DNA of 33,145 nt. Origin: an uncultured Clostridia bacterium. Its GTDB lineage: Bacteria > Bacillota > Clostridia > Lutisporales > Lutisporaceae. The notes under the pieces are model-generated. The model was given only the letters and a program-made list of their open reading frames with translations, searched no databases and had not been told where the DNA came from. The stretch spans positions 1 to 33,145 of the forward strand of contig CALGKJ010000082.1 in the NCBI GenBank assembly GCA_937930535.1, read 5' to 3'. The position numbers and the translations under genes were made by a program. This document shows positions 7,658 through 15,212 of the stretch, piece after piece. Each line of letters starts with the position of its first letter. The stretch's first letter is position 1.

Positions 7658-9532
7658 TTATTTAGAAGAAGTTAAATCCTTTAGTATGCTGTTATATATA
7701 TTATCAGAATCCATTCCCTCAATTTGCTGCAATTCTGCTATTTCACCCTGTTTTATATATTTATCCTGGTATGAAAAAATCTTTAAGTTTGTTTTAATAT
7801 CTTTACTATTATAAAATTCCAGTATTCCGCTTCCCATGCCTCCTGCAAGTACATTGTCCTCAATTGTATATATCTTATTATATTTCTGAGCCAGAGCTAA
7901 AAGGGTCGTATCATCCATAGGCTTTATAAATCTCATATTTATTACAGCTACTTCAAGCTCCTTATCCTTCAGCCTTTTTGCTGCATCATAAGCTAATGCA
8001 ACCATTCTGCCCTCTGCTATTATTACTCCATCCTTGCCATCCTTTAGGCTTTCTGCACGTCCAAGCTCTACAGCAGTATGTGGTATGTCAAATTCCGGCT
8101 CATCTCCCCTTGGATATCTTATTGCGACTGGAGAATTAAGCTTAACAGCAAGCTCCAGCATCTCCTCTAAATCCCTGCCATCCTTGGGACTCATAATAGT
8201 TATATTAGGTATGTGCCTTAAATAAGAAATATCAAATACACCATGGTGGGTTTCACCATCGGAACCTACTATTCCTGCCCTGTCAACTGCAAGTATTACA
8301 GGAAGATTCTGCATACAAACATCATGGACTATCTGATCATAAGCTCTTTGCAGAAATGTAGAATACACTGCAAATATCGGCTTATAGCCTCCAACCGCCA
8401 GCCCTGCACAAAATGTAACTGCGTGTTGTTCTGCAATGCCGACGTCAAAAAATCTGTCCTTAAACCTTTTTGAAAACTCAGTTAATCCTGTACCGTCAGG
8501 CATAGCTGCGGTAACTGCTAAAATTTTATCATTTTTTTCAGCAAGGCTTACTATATGATTTCCAAATATATTTGAATAATTTCTTTTATTACTTTTTGTG
8601 ATAACTTCTCCTGATTCAAGATCAAAGGGTCCTACTCCATGATATTTCTCAGGCAGCCTTTCTGCATAATTATAACCCTTGCCTTTTTTTGTAATAACAT
8701 GAATAAGAACAGGGTATCCATCAATACTTTTAGCCCTTTTCAGCACATCCTCAAGGTGGGATATATTGTGTCCATCTATAGGACCTAGATACTTGAAGCC
8801 CAGCTCCTCGAAGAGTATACCTGGTACCAGTAGATATTTTACCCAGTTTTTAAGCTTTTCTGCGGTTTTTAGCAGCGGATTCCCTATTATGGGTACCTTG
8901 TTTAACAATTCTTCAACATCTGACTTAAATTTGAAATATGCAGGTACTGTCCTTATTCTGCTAAGATAATTGGACATACCACCAATATTGCGTGAAATTG
9001 ACATATTATTATCATTAAGCACAACAATCAAATTAGTTGGAAAATCTCCTGCATGATTAAGGGCTTCTAATGCCATACCCCCTGTTAATGCTCCATCGCC
9101 AATAACTGCTATAACAGAATGTTTGTCTCCTCTTAGATCTCGTGCTTTTGCTATGCCTAATGCTGAAGAAATGGATGTACTGCTGTGACCAGTGTCAAAA
9201 ACATCAAATTCGCTTTCATCTCGTTTCGGAAAACCGCTTATACCGTTTAATTTCCTTAGTGTCTTAAATTCATCTCTTCTTCCCGTCAGAATTTTATGAG
9301 CATAGGATTGGTGTCCCACATCCCATACTATCTTATCCTCAGGGGTATTAAAGGTTTTATGCAGAGCTACTGTCAGCTCTACCACCCCTAGGTTTGATGC
9401 CAAATGACCACCGTTTGCTGATACTACTTCAATAATATATCTGCGGACTTCATCTATTAGAAGCCCAAGCTGATCGTTATTCAACTTTTTTATATCTTCA
9501 CTTGAATTAATGCTGTTTAATAATGAATACAT
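7658..9532 (-). CDS. dxs: 1-deoxy-D-xylulose-5-phosphate synthase
   Basis: Dxs condenses pyruvate and glyceraldehyde-3-phosphate, the first step of the MEP isoprenoid pathway. The thiamine diphosphate site shows GHQSYAHKILTGR, then GDGALTGGMALEALNHAG with downstream NDNNMSIS. The transketolase pyrimidine-binding part has FDVGIAEQHAVTFCAGLA and DRAGIVGSDGETHHGVFD. The C-terminal domain carries PRGDE and NVLAGGMGSGI. The 624-residue length is normal. AGAGGG precedes the ATG. ispA is two genes upstream, so two isoprenoid steps are encoded together. Confidence 0.98.
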   Translation of the reverse strand: MYSLLNSINSSEDIKKLNNDQLGLLIDEVRRYIIEVVSANGGHLASNLGVVELTVALHKTFNTPEDKIVWDVGHQSYAHKILTGRRDEFKTLRKLNGISGFPKRDESEFDVFDTGHSSTSISSALGIAKARDLRGDKHSVIAVIGDGALTGGMALEALNHAGDFPTNLIVVLNDNNMSISRNIGGMSNYLSRIRTVPAYFKFKSDVEELLNKVPIIGNPLLKTAEKLKNWVKYLLVPGILFEELGFKYLGPIDGHNISHLEDVLKRAKSIDGYPVLIHVITKKGKGYNYAERLPEKYHGVGPFDLESGEVITKSNKRNYSNIFGNHIVSLAEKNDKILAVTAAMPDGTGLTEFSKRFKDRFFDVGIAEQHAVTFCAGLAVGGYKPIFAVYSTFLQRAYDQIVHDVCMQNLPVILAVDRAGIVGSDGETHHGVFDISYLRHIPNITIMSPKDGRDLEEMLELAVKLNSPVAIRYPRGDEPEFDIPHTAVELGRAESLKDGKDGVIIAEGRMVALAYDAAKRLKDKELEVAVINMRFIKPMDDTTLLALAQKYNKIYTIEDNVLAGGMGSGILEFYNSKDIKTNLKIFSYQDKYIKQGEIAELQQIEGMDSDNIYNSILKDLTSSK

Positions 9533-9560
9533 AATTTTCCCTCTTGTTTTTATATTAAAT

Positions 9561-9607
9561 ATATAGAAAATACATTATAGATAACCAACTCTAAAAGTTT
9601 TCTATAT
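9561..9607. repeat. Truncated repeat copy R2 inside a 10-bp inverted repeat
   Basis: TATAGATAACCAACTCTAAAA (9576-9596) matches the left end of the A module, and the rest of the module is missing. The fragment is flanked by ATATAGAAAA (9561-9570) and TTTTCTATAT (9598-9607), perfect complements. The right arm includes the stop codon of the DUF212 gene. It may serve as a transcript-end hairpin between that gene and dxs. Confidence 0.65.
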
Positions 9608-10045
9608 AAGCAAATTGGCGATAATAATTCCCAGTATAGCACCAGCCACCACCTCTTTAGGGGTATGACCAATAAGCTCCTTTAACCGTTCGTTTCCTAA
9701 TGGTTTATGATGTGCCAGATCATCGATTATCATATTAAGAATTTTTGCTTGATATCCTGCGGCTCTTCTTACACCTGCGGCATCATACATAACTACTAAT
9801 GCAAAGCATAAAGCTAAAGCAAATATAGATGATTCCCAGCCATGCAGCTTACCTATGGATGTTGCAAGTGCCATTACAAATGATGTATGTGAGCTAGGCA
9901 TACCGCCTGAGCCGATAAAGCGTGTTACGTCCAGCTTTCTGCTGTTATACAGCGTAAGAATAATTTTGATAAGCTGGGCGCAGAACCATGCAGTCATACA
10001 TGTCAAAAGTACTTTATTATCAAGCACTCTTTCAAAAAAAGTCAC
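9602..10045 (-). CDS. DUF212 divergent PAP2-like membrane protein (YuiD family)
   Basis: A 147-residue membrane protein of the divergent PAP2 (DUF212, acid phosphatase/vanadium-dependent haloperoxidase-related) family. Family hallmarks are GMPSSHTSFVMALATSIG, YDAAGVRRAAGYQAKILN and LKELIGHTPKEVVAGAILG. Hydrophobic segments lie at about 11-30, 70-88 and 131-147. The start is GTG with AAGGAGG seven bases upstream. Its position between ispA and dxs suggests, without proving, a role in prenyl-phosphate or lipid phosphate metabolism. The substrate is unknown. Confidence 0.88.
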   Translation of the reverse strand: MTFFERVLDNKVLLTCMTAWFCAQLIKIILTLYNSRKLDVTRFIGSGGMPSSHTSFVMALATSIGKLHGWESSIFALALCFALVVMYDAAGVRRAAGYQAKILNMIIDDLAHHKPLGNERLKELIGHTPKEVVAGAILGIIIANLLI

Positions 10046-10070
10046 CTAAAATCCTCCTTAAGTAAAAATA

Positions 10071-10178
10071 TATAAGTTAGTGTTAATTTCCTGTGCTGTT
10101 TAATCTATAGCTAAACTATGGCAATCCAGCTTATTATAATCGTTTTTGCCATTTATATAGTATATCACTAACTATATA
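10071..10178 (-). other. Potential branched RNA structure between ispA and DUF212 gene
   Basis: An outer inverted repeat GTTAGTG (10076-10082) / CACTAAC (10166-10172), extended by AT-rich pairs, encloses a perfect stem ATGGCAA (10118-10124) / TTGCCAT (10146-10152) and a small GTTTA/TAAAC hairpin. The outer stem begins at the ispA stop and ends just before the AAGGAGG of the next gene, with a U-run after it in the transcript. It could be a terminator or a leader RNA; neither is proven. Confidence 0.4.
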
Positions 10179-11053
10179 TCCCTATCAATAATATATTCAG
10201 CAAGCTCTTTTAGAAGCATACCTTTATTACCATATTCACCGATTAATGTTTTTGCTTTAATAATAAGCTCCTTTGCCATTTTTTTTGATTCTTCCAATCC
10301 AAAGCATGTTACAAAGGTAGACTTATTATTATTTAAGTCACTGCCAACCTTTTTACCCAGCTTCTCAGTTGAGCCGGTAACATCCAATATGTCATCTGCA
10401 ATTTGAAAGGCTAATCCAATGCAATTGCCAAAATCTATTATTCTATTAATATCACTTTCTTCAGCATTTGCTATAATGGCTCCTACTTCCAAGGCTGCTG
10501 TAATCATAGCTCCAGTCTTCTTTTTATGCATATTCTCCAGTATATTACAATCTATTTTCTTATTTTCGTAATATAAATCTATGCATTGTCCGCCAATCAT
10601 GCCCGAAACTCCTGATGCCCTGCTGACGGTCTTTGCTGCTCTGATAAATTCTGCTTTTGGATTACTGCTTATTACCTCCAGCATTGTTTCAAAGGCATAG
10701 TTTAATAGTGCATCTCCTGCAAGCACTGCATATGCTTCTCCATATACCTTATGATTTGTAAGCCTTCCTCTTCTGTAATCGTCATTATCCATAGAGGGCA
10801 AATCATCATGTATCAGAGAATAGGTATGTATCATCTCAAGACTGCAAGCAAAAGGCAGAGCAGCTTCTATATCACCGTCAAACAATTCACAAGCCATTAG
10901 GGCTAGTATAGGTCTTAATCTCTTGCCGCCTGCCAGCAAACTGTATTGAACAGCTTCACTTATCACTGGTATATCCTCATAGCTTGGAATTATTGCCTTT
11001 AGCTTCTCTTCTATTAGACTTTTCTTTTCTGTTAAATATGTTTGAAGGTTCAA
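10172..11053 (-). CDS. ispA: Polyprenyl (farnesyl/geranyl) diphosphate synthase
   Basis: This is a short-chain trans-prenyltransferase adding isopentenyl diphosphate to DMAPP/GPP. The first aspartate-rich motif is DDLPSMDND, preceded by HTYSLIHDD. The second is DDILD, in FQIADDILDVTGS. It also has GGKRLRP near residue 45 and GGQCIDL. The 293 residues fit farnesyl diphosphate synthases. Aromatic residues just before the first motif (MIHTYSLIHD) suggest a short product, but chain length is not certain. The start is TTG with AAGGAGG seven bases upstream, and that site abuts repeat R3. Neighbours dxs and xseAB match the Bacillus order. Confidence 0.95.
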   Translation of the reverse strand: MNLQTYLTEKKSLIEEKLKAIIPSYEDIPVISEAVQYSLLAGGKRLRPILALMACELFDGDIEAALPFACSLEMIHTYSLIHDDLPSMDNDDYRRGRLTNHKVYGEAYAVLAGDALLNYAFETMLEVISSNPKAEFIRAAKTVSRASGVSGMIGGQCIDLYYENKKIDCNILENMHKKKTGAMITAALEVGAIIANAEESDINRIIDFGNCIGLAFQIADDILDVTGSTEKLGKKVGSDLNNNKSTFVTCFGLEESKKMAKELIIKAKTLIGEYGNKGMLLKELAEYIIDRDI

Positions 11054-11066
11054 AACACTTCCTCCT

Positions 11067-11228
11067 TATAGATAACCAACTCTAAAACTCAAAATACTTT
11101 TCGTTAAGAGTTGCTAATCTCTTTGTGAGAAACAACTGGAAAGTTTTAATTTTGAAGTTGTTTCTCTATATAGATAACCAACTCTAAAACTCAAAATGCT
11201 TTTCATTAAGAGTTGTTAATCTCTATAG
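11067..11228. repeat. Palindromic repeat R3: A-B composite plus a second A module
   Basis: This is the largest array of the family. The first A (from TATAGATAACCAACTC), then B (GAGAAACAACTGG to GTTGTTTCTCTATA), then a second A ending AGAGTTGTTAATCTCTATA. The two A modules differ at only a few positions. Each module is a hairpin. Adjoining modules share their TATA ends. The left end touches the ribosome binding site of ispA. Confidence 0.88.
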
Positions 11229-11270
11229 TATATACGGTATAAATCCTATTTTAAAGTGCCATATTGCACA

Positions 11271-11300
11271 AAAAAATACTATAGCATGGTTCACTGCTAT
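11271..11300 (-). terminator. Terminator of xseB
   Basis: ATAGCA (encoded by 11295-11300, overlapping the stop codon) pairs with TGCTAT (11281-11286) around an eight-base loop, followed by AGTATTTTTTT. It marks the end of a nusB-kae1-like-xseA-xseB transcript. Confidence 0.7.
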
Positions 11301-11518
11301 GAAATTTTGAATTCCTCCATATTATTTCCATTCTTGTTCATAATAGTCATAACCTTTCCCTCTGCTTCATTAAGCTTCTGAGAACAGTATTTTGACAGGG
11401 TAATGCCTTCCTGATATATTTCTATGGACTCATCCAGAGAGATATCCCCAGACTCAAGCTTTCTTACTATCTCTTCTAATCTTTCAAGGGCTTTTTCAAA
11501 TGATGTATTATTTTTCAT
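11297..11518 (-). CDS. xseB: Exodeoxyribonuclease VII small subunit
   Basis: XseB partners with XseA in the ATP-independent single-strand exonuclease VII. The 73-residue protein shows the family pattern SFEKALERLEEIVRKLESGD followed by ISLDESIEIYQEGITLSKYC and KLNEAE, a helical hairpin. The ATG at 11518 has GGGAG upstream; an ATG at 11533 would overlap it. It is separated from xseA by 89 bases containing repeat R4, unusually wide for this pair. Confidence 0.95.
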   Translation of the reverse strand: MKNNTSFEKALERLEEIVRKLESGDISLDESIEIYQEGITLSKYCSQKLNEAEGKVMTIMNKNGNNMEEFKIS

Positions 11519-11566
11519 AAATATCACTCCCAAGTGTTAATAATTCTAATTTTACTGGCGATTTCA

Positions 11567-11602
11567 TATATATAACCAACTCTAAAACTCAAAATACTTT
11601 TC
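11567..11602. repeat. Truncated repeat copy R4 between xseA and xseB
   Basis: ATAACCAACTCTAAAACTC and the following AAAATACTTTTC match the first two-thirds of the A module exactly. The right third is missing, and the copy ends six bases from the xseA stop codon. It lies within an operon gap. Confidence 0.8.
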
Positions 11603-11607
11603 TTCTT

Positions 11608-12825
11608 TTAAAAAGCTTTTTTTTGCTTTGCTTCAACAGATGCGCTCACAGTTCCATCCTTAAGCTCTATTTCTATAATGCTTCCTGACTCTAATTGATC
11701 AACAGATGAAATTATTGATTTATTTTCTTGCTTTCTTATTACGGCATAGCCTCTTAGTATTGCTGAGGCAGGATTAAGTATGTCTAGCTTTTCAATATTC
11801 ATAATAAGCTTATTTTTATTGTTTTTCAAAAGCTCTAAAAGCTTATTTTCTAAATCTCTGTTTAATATATCCAGCGTTTGATTATAATTCATTATTTTTT
11901 GCTCCACTTTTCTAAAGGCGGAGTCTCTTGAAATATATTCTATTTTTATTTTTCTTTCTGAGATAAAATTATTAATTGCATTATTTAATTGATAGCTGGC
12001 TTGACTCAGCCTGCTTATCAATGTCTTGATATCTGGTACAACTAATTCCGCTGCTGCCGAAGGTGTAGCTGCTCGTATGTCCGCTGTAAAATCTGCTATT
12101 GTAAAATCCGTTTCATGACCTACAGCAGAAATTACTGGAATTTCAGATTCGTATATGGCTCTAGCAACAATTTCCTCATTAAATGCCCAAAGCTCCTCTA
12201 TAGAGCCTCCGCCTCTTCCTGCGATTATTACATCAACATTTTTTTCTTTATTAAAATATTTAATGCCTTCTGATATTTCAAAGGCTGACCCTTCGCCCTG
12301 TACTTGAACCGGGTATAGTATTATATTTACTATGGGACACCTGCGCTTGATAATTGATATTATATCCCTTACTGCCGCTCCCGTTGGAGAGGTAACAATA
12401 CCTACATTTTGAGGTAAAAAAGGTATCTTCTTTTTGATATCGCTGTCAAAGCAGCCTTCTGCTGCCAGTTTTTTCTTAAGCTGCTCATATGCCTTATATA
12501 GTGCTCCTGTCCCCTCAGGTGCAATGTCCTCAGCATAAAGCTGATATTGTCCGTCTCTGTCATATACAGAAAAATGCCCTCTAACTATTACAGCCAGTCC
12601 ATCCTCCGGGATGAATTTAAGCTTCATACAATTGGACTTGAACATTACACATTTGATTCTGGAATCACTGTCCTTTAAGGTAAAGTATGCATGTCCAGAG
12701 GAATGAAGCTTAAAGTTTGATATTTCACCTTTTACACTTATATGTGATAGTAGAATATCATTTTCCATTATATTTTTTATATAGTCATTTACTTGTTTTA
12801 CAGTTAAAACTTTATTACTGCTCAT
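11608..12825 (-). CDS. xseA: Exodeoxyribonuclease VII large subunit
   Basis: XseA is the catalytic subunit of exonuclease VII. An OB-fold domain lies at about 1-100 (LTVKQVNDYIKNIMENDILL, GEISNFKLHSSGHAYFTLKD). The catalytic domain follows with VGIVTSPTGAAVRDI, DVIIAGRGGGSIEELWAFN and PVISAVGHETDFTIADF, then DIRAATPSAAAE. A helical C-terminal region follows. The 405 residues are normal. Its ATG directly abuts the stop of the Kae1-like gene, with GGAGGT in the last codons of that gene, so the two are translationally linked. The 3' end borders a truncated repeat. Confidence 0.97.
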   Translation of the reverse strand: MSSNKVLTVKQVNDYIKNIMENDILLSHISVKGEISNFKLHSSGHAYFTLKDSDSRIKCVMFKSNCMKLKFIPEDGLAVIVRGHFSVYDRDGQYQLYAEDIAPEGTGALYKAYEQLKKKLAAEGCFDSDIKKKIPFLPQNVGIVTSPTGAAVRDIISIIKRRCPIVNIILYPVQVQGEGSAFEISEGIKYFNKEKNVDVIIAGRGGGSIEELWAFNEEIVARAIYESEIPVISAVGHETDFTIADFTADIRAATPSAAAELVVPDIKTLISRLSQASYQLNNAINNFISERKIKIEYISRDSAFRKVEQKIMNYNQTLDILNRDLENKLLELLKNNKNKLIMNIEKLDILNPASAILRGYAVIRKQENKSIISSVDQLESGSIIEIELKDGTVSASVEAKQKKAF

Positions 12826-13791
12826 TTAGACCTCCAATAGCTTTTCAGCATCAACCCCGATTAAGGCTGTTCCCAAGGCATTATCAGTTGAATATCTGGG
12901 TTCACAGAAAAACAGCCTGATATTATTGCTTTTAAAAGCCTTACTACTATAAATATATTCTTTAATAAGCTTATTAGATGCCACACCGCCAACTATCAAA
13001 ACATCTGCTGTTTCATATTTTCTCACTGCGTTTATAATAGTTTTTTCCAGTGATTTAGCAATACATAAAAAAACACCTTTAGATACTGATGCTTTAAGTG
13101 CTTCATCTATTTGACGGCTTTTAATATATCTTTGAACATGTGATTCCGGTCCTGAAAGGCTCATATAACATTCACTGATAGAAACAGGTATACTAAGGCT
13201 GTCGGATGCGTAGAAGTCGCAAAGATTGTCCATCTGCTGTCCGCATGGAAATTTCAGACCCATGGATACGCCGACTCTATCAATAAATTGTCCAGCATTT
13301 AAATCATTGGTTCCGCCAATTACTGTTAATTTTCCCATCTGATTTTCTGCCAATAACAGTTCAGAGGTACCCCCTGATATATGATATACTAAAAAGCTGC
13401 CCCTCAAAACCGCTTTGGATGACCATATTCCTGCGGCAATATGGCTTTGCTGGTGGGTGGTTTCTATTATGGGTATATTCAGACATCTTCCCATTATCTT
13501 AGCTGTATTTAAACCTACAGTAAAAACAGGCATATAAGAACCAAAATCGTTCCTAGGCCTGCTGCTTACTGAAATAAGCTTAATTTGTGATAAACTAATA
13601 GTCTTAAACAATGCTTCTGTTAATTCAGCTATATTGCTATTATGCTGAAATACAGCGTCAGATTGTCTGAGTCCTCTTTCACCCTCACTAACCTTTAAGA
13701 TAATTCTTTCATCAAACACTACTTTTTTATTCTGATCTACAACTGCAATAGAAGTAGTATAACAGCTTGTATCCAGTCCAATATAATACAT
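12826..13791 (-). CDS. Kae1/TsaD-like (Gcp family) paralogue of unknown substrate
   Basis: This belongs to the ASKHA-fold Kae1/TsaD family, whose canonical member makes the t6A modification of tRNA. Visible features are the N-terminal phosphate loop GLDTSCYTTSIAVVD, a His-rich metal site THQQSH, VYHISGGTSELLL, GQFIDRVGVSMGLKFPCG and the C-terminal VLIVGGVASN with STDNALG, whose Asp would complete the metal site. At 321 residues it is slightly short, and signature segments diverge from true TsaD (for example HQQSHI in place of HHMEGH). It is commonly annotated 'O-sialoglycoprotein endopeptidase' or Kae1-like protein in Clostridia. It replaces folD at this locus. A tRNA role is possible but unproven. 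Confidence 0.85.
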   Translation of the reverse strand: MYYIGLDTSCYTTSIAVVDQNKKVVFDERIILKVSEGERGLRQSDAVFQHNSNIAELTEALFKTISLSQIKLISVSSRPRNDFGSYMPVFTVGLNTAKIMGRCLNIPIIETTHQQSHIAAGIWSSKAVLRGSFLVYHISGGTSELLLAENQMGKLTVIGGTNDLNAGQFIDRVGVSMGLKFPCGQQMDNLCDFYASDSLSIPVSISECYMSLSGPESHVQRYIKSRQIDEALKASVSKGVFLCIAKSLEKTIINAVRKYETADVLIVGGVASNKLIKEYIYSSKAFKSNNIRLFFCEPRYSTDNALGTALIGVDAEKLLEV

Positions 13792-13794
13792 AGC

Positions 13795-14265
13795 TTACTC
13801 CTGTGGGTTTTGCTCTAGTGTTTTATTGTCTGAGGCTTTTTCTCTTATTATTCTTCCTAAAACACCATTTATAAAGCTGCTGGATTCTTCTGTGCTGAAT
13901 TTCTTTGACAGCTCTATAGACTCATTAGCAGTTACGCTGCTGGGTATATCTTGTCTATGCAGTATTTCATAGATAGCCAGCCTTAATATGGCAAGATCTA
14001 CTTTTGCAATACGTTCTTTTTTCCAGCCTATGGCACTGTGCTTTATAATTTCGTCAATTTCATCCAGCTTTGATAAAGCACCTTGTATTATTTCCAAAGC
14101 AAATTTCTTATCTCCATTTGATAATCTCTCGATCTTTTCGTCATCCAGATAGTTATCCTTCATATCAAAAAATTCTTCTATCATGCTCTCCAAGTTTTCA
14201 TTTTTATTAAAATCAAAGCTGAACAAAAACTGTATGGCATATTCTCTTGATAGTCTTCTACTCAT
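13795..14265 (-). CDS. nusB: Transcription antitermination factor NusB
   Basis: NusB binds boxA RNA with NusE/S10 in rRNA antitermination. The 156-residue all-helical protein begins SRRLSREYAIQFLFSFDFN and has the conserved block WKKERIAKVDLAILRLAIYE and VTANESIELSKKFSTEESSSF with INGVLGRI. AGGAGG precedes the ATG. Its last codons (CAGGAGTAA) supply the ribosome binding site of the Kae1-like gene, three bases away. It heads the nusB-kae1-like-xseA-xseB unit. Confidence 0.96.
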   Translation of the reverse strand: MSRRLSREYAIQFLFSFDFNKNENLESMIEEFFDMKDNYLDDEKIERLSNGDKKFALEIIQGALSKLDEIDEIIKHSAIGWKKERIAKVDLAILRLAIYEILHRQDIPSSVTANESIELSKKFSTEESSSFINGVLGRIIREKASDNKTLEQNPQE

Positions 14266-14361
14266 ATTTCCTCCTACGACTTATGCTTTTGTTTATAATT
14301 TTACCATTATTTTATTACATTATTTATTAACATACAATAATTATATTTATATTTGAACTTA

Positions 14362-14465
14362 TATAGAGAAACAACTTCAAAATTAAAACTCTCCAGTTGT
14401 TTCTCACAAAGAGATTATCAACTCTTAACGAAAAGTATTTTGAGTTTTAGAGTTGGTTATCTATA
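14362..14465. repeat. Palindromic repeat R5: complete A-B composite, inverted
   Basis: The 104-bp element is the reverse complement of the A-B part of R3, with few differences. It runs from TATAGAGAAACAACTTC to GTTGGTTATCTATA, and the ends form an imperfect terminal inverted repeat. It lies upstream of nusB and downstream of the asp23 terminator. Its opposite orientation relative to R3 shows that copies are not fixed with respect to gene direction. Confidence 0.88.
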
Positions 14466-14483
14466 GTTATAATTTATACAATG

Positions 14484-14513
14484 CATAACCCTCTGAAATA
14501 TCAGAGGGTTATG
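14484..14513. terminator. Terminator of asp23
   Basis: A perfect 13-bp stem CATAACCCTCTGA / TCAGAGGGTTATG with a 4-base loop lies 10 bases after the asp23 stop. The downstream U-tract is weak. Confidence 0.75.
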
Positions 14514-14523
14514 TTTGTAAGAC

Positions 14524-14937
14524 TTATTCTTTATTCTCCTTAGCTTCCTTAAGCTCTTTACTTTCCTTTTGCTCTTTTGATTCCTTTGGAATAAATACAC
14601 CTTGTATATGTATATTTACTTCAACAACTGATAAGCCGGTCATAGTTTCAACAGCTTTCTTAACATTCTCTTGGATTTGCCATGACACATCAGGTATTCT
14701 TACACCATACTCCATAATGACATACAAATCTACTGAGGCTTCTTTTTCTCCTACCTCAACCTTTACTCCTTTGGATGGATTCTTTTTGCCAAGGATTTCT
14801 GTTATACTATCAGCTAATCCTCCGCTCATGCTAACTATGCCCTTTACTTCCTTTGCTGCCAATTCAGCAATTGTAGCCACAACATCTTCTGCTATTCTTA
14901 CTACGCCAAAACTGTCAACTTTTATTTCTTTTTCCAT
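14524..14937 (-). CDS. Asp23/Gls24 family envelope stress protein (DUF322)
   Basis: This is the YqhY-like member found between the spoIIIA operon and nusB in Firmicutes. In Bacillus YqhY affects acetyl-CoA carboxylase and is linked to accBC. Residues 5-115 show the Asp23 fold, with GVVRIAEDVVATIAELAAKE, VSMSGG, VDLYVIMEYGVRIPDVSWQI and VVEVNIHIQGVFI. The C-terminal 20 residues are a low-complexity repeat of ESKE/KE units, very acidic and basic. AGAGGTGAT precedes the ATG. A strong extended -10 promoter lies upstream and a hairpin downstream, so it is probably a monocistron. Confidence 0.93.
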   Translation of the reverse strand: MEKEIKVDSFGVVRIAEDVVATIAELAAKEVKGIVSMSGGLADSITEILGKKNPSKGVKVEVGEKEASVDLYVIMEYGVRIPDVSWQIQENVKKAVETMTGLSVVEVNIHIQGVFIPKESKEQKESKELKEAKENKE

Positions 14938-15004
14938 TATATCACCTCTTGGTATATTATAAACTTTTTCCTGTGGAATTTTACTAAAATTATACTATGC
15001 AATT

Positions 15005-15033
15005 ATTATAACAAAATACGAAGATATTTACAA
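15005..15033 (-). promoter_or_regulatory. Predicted sigma-A promoter of asp23
   Basis: TTGTAA, a 17-base spacer, then TATAAT with an extended TG (TGTTATAAT) on the minus strand, about 70 bases ahead of the start codon. Confidence 0.7.
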
Positions 15034-15100
15034 ATATAGATTTGCGTTCTACTAAATATTTCAGCAGAATATAAATCTATTTATGATTCTTATAAAGCTG

Positions 15101-15201
15101 TTATAGGATTTCTAACTGAAACTTAGATTATTCCAAGCTGAAAACCTAGGAGGGAAGCAATAAATAACCGTGAATAAGTTCAGTCTTATGGTTGCTTCCC
15201 T
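15101..15201 (+). repeat. Structured about 100-bp element, copy 2
   Basis: This is the reverse complement of the element at 705-807. Its outer stem is GGGAAGCAA (15152-15160) / TTGCTTCCC (15192-15200). The second stem AGGATTTC... / ...GAAAACCT keeps most pairing, with one T-A pair in copy 1 replaced by C-G here. It begins 12 bases after the spoIIIAH stop on the minus strand, where its outer stem could also serve as a transcript-end hairpin. Confidence 0.75.
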
Positions 15202-15212
15202 ATAAATATGTA

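Noticed and set aside
1-11228. CRISPR array suggested by recurring palindromic units
   Set aside because: Copies are few, irregularly spaced by kilobases and placed in separate gene gaps, with no spacers or cas genes.
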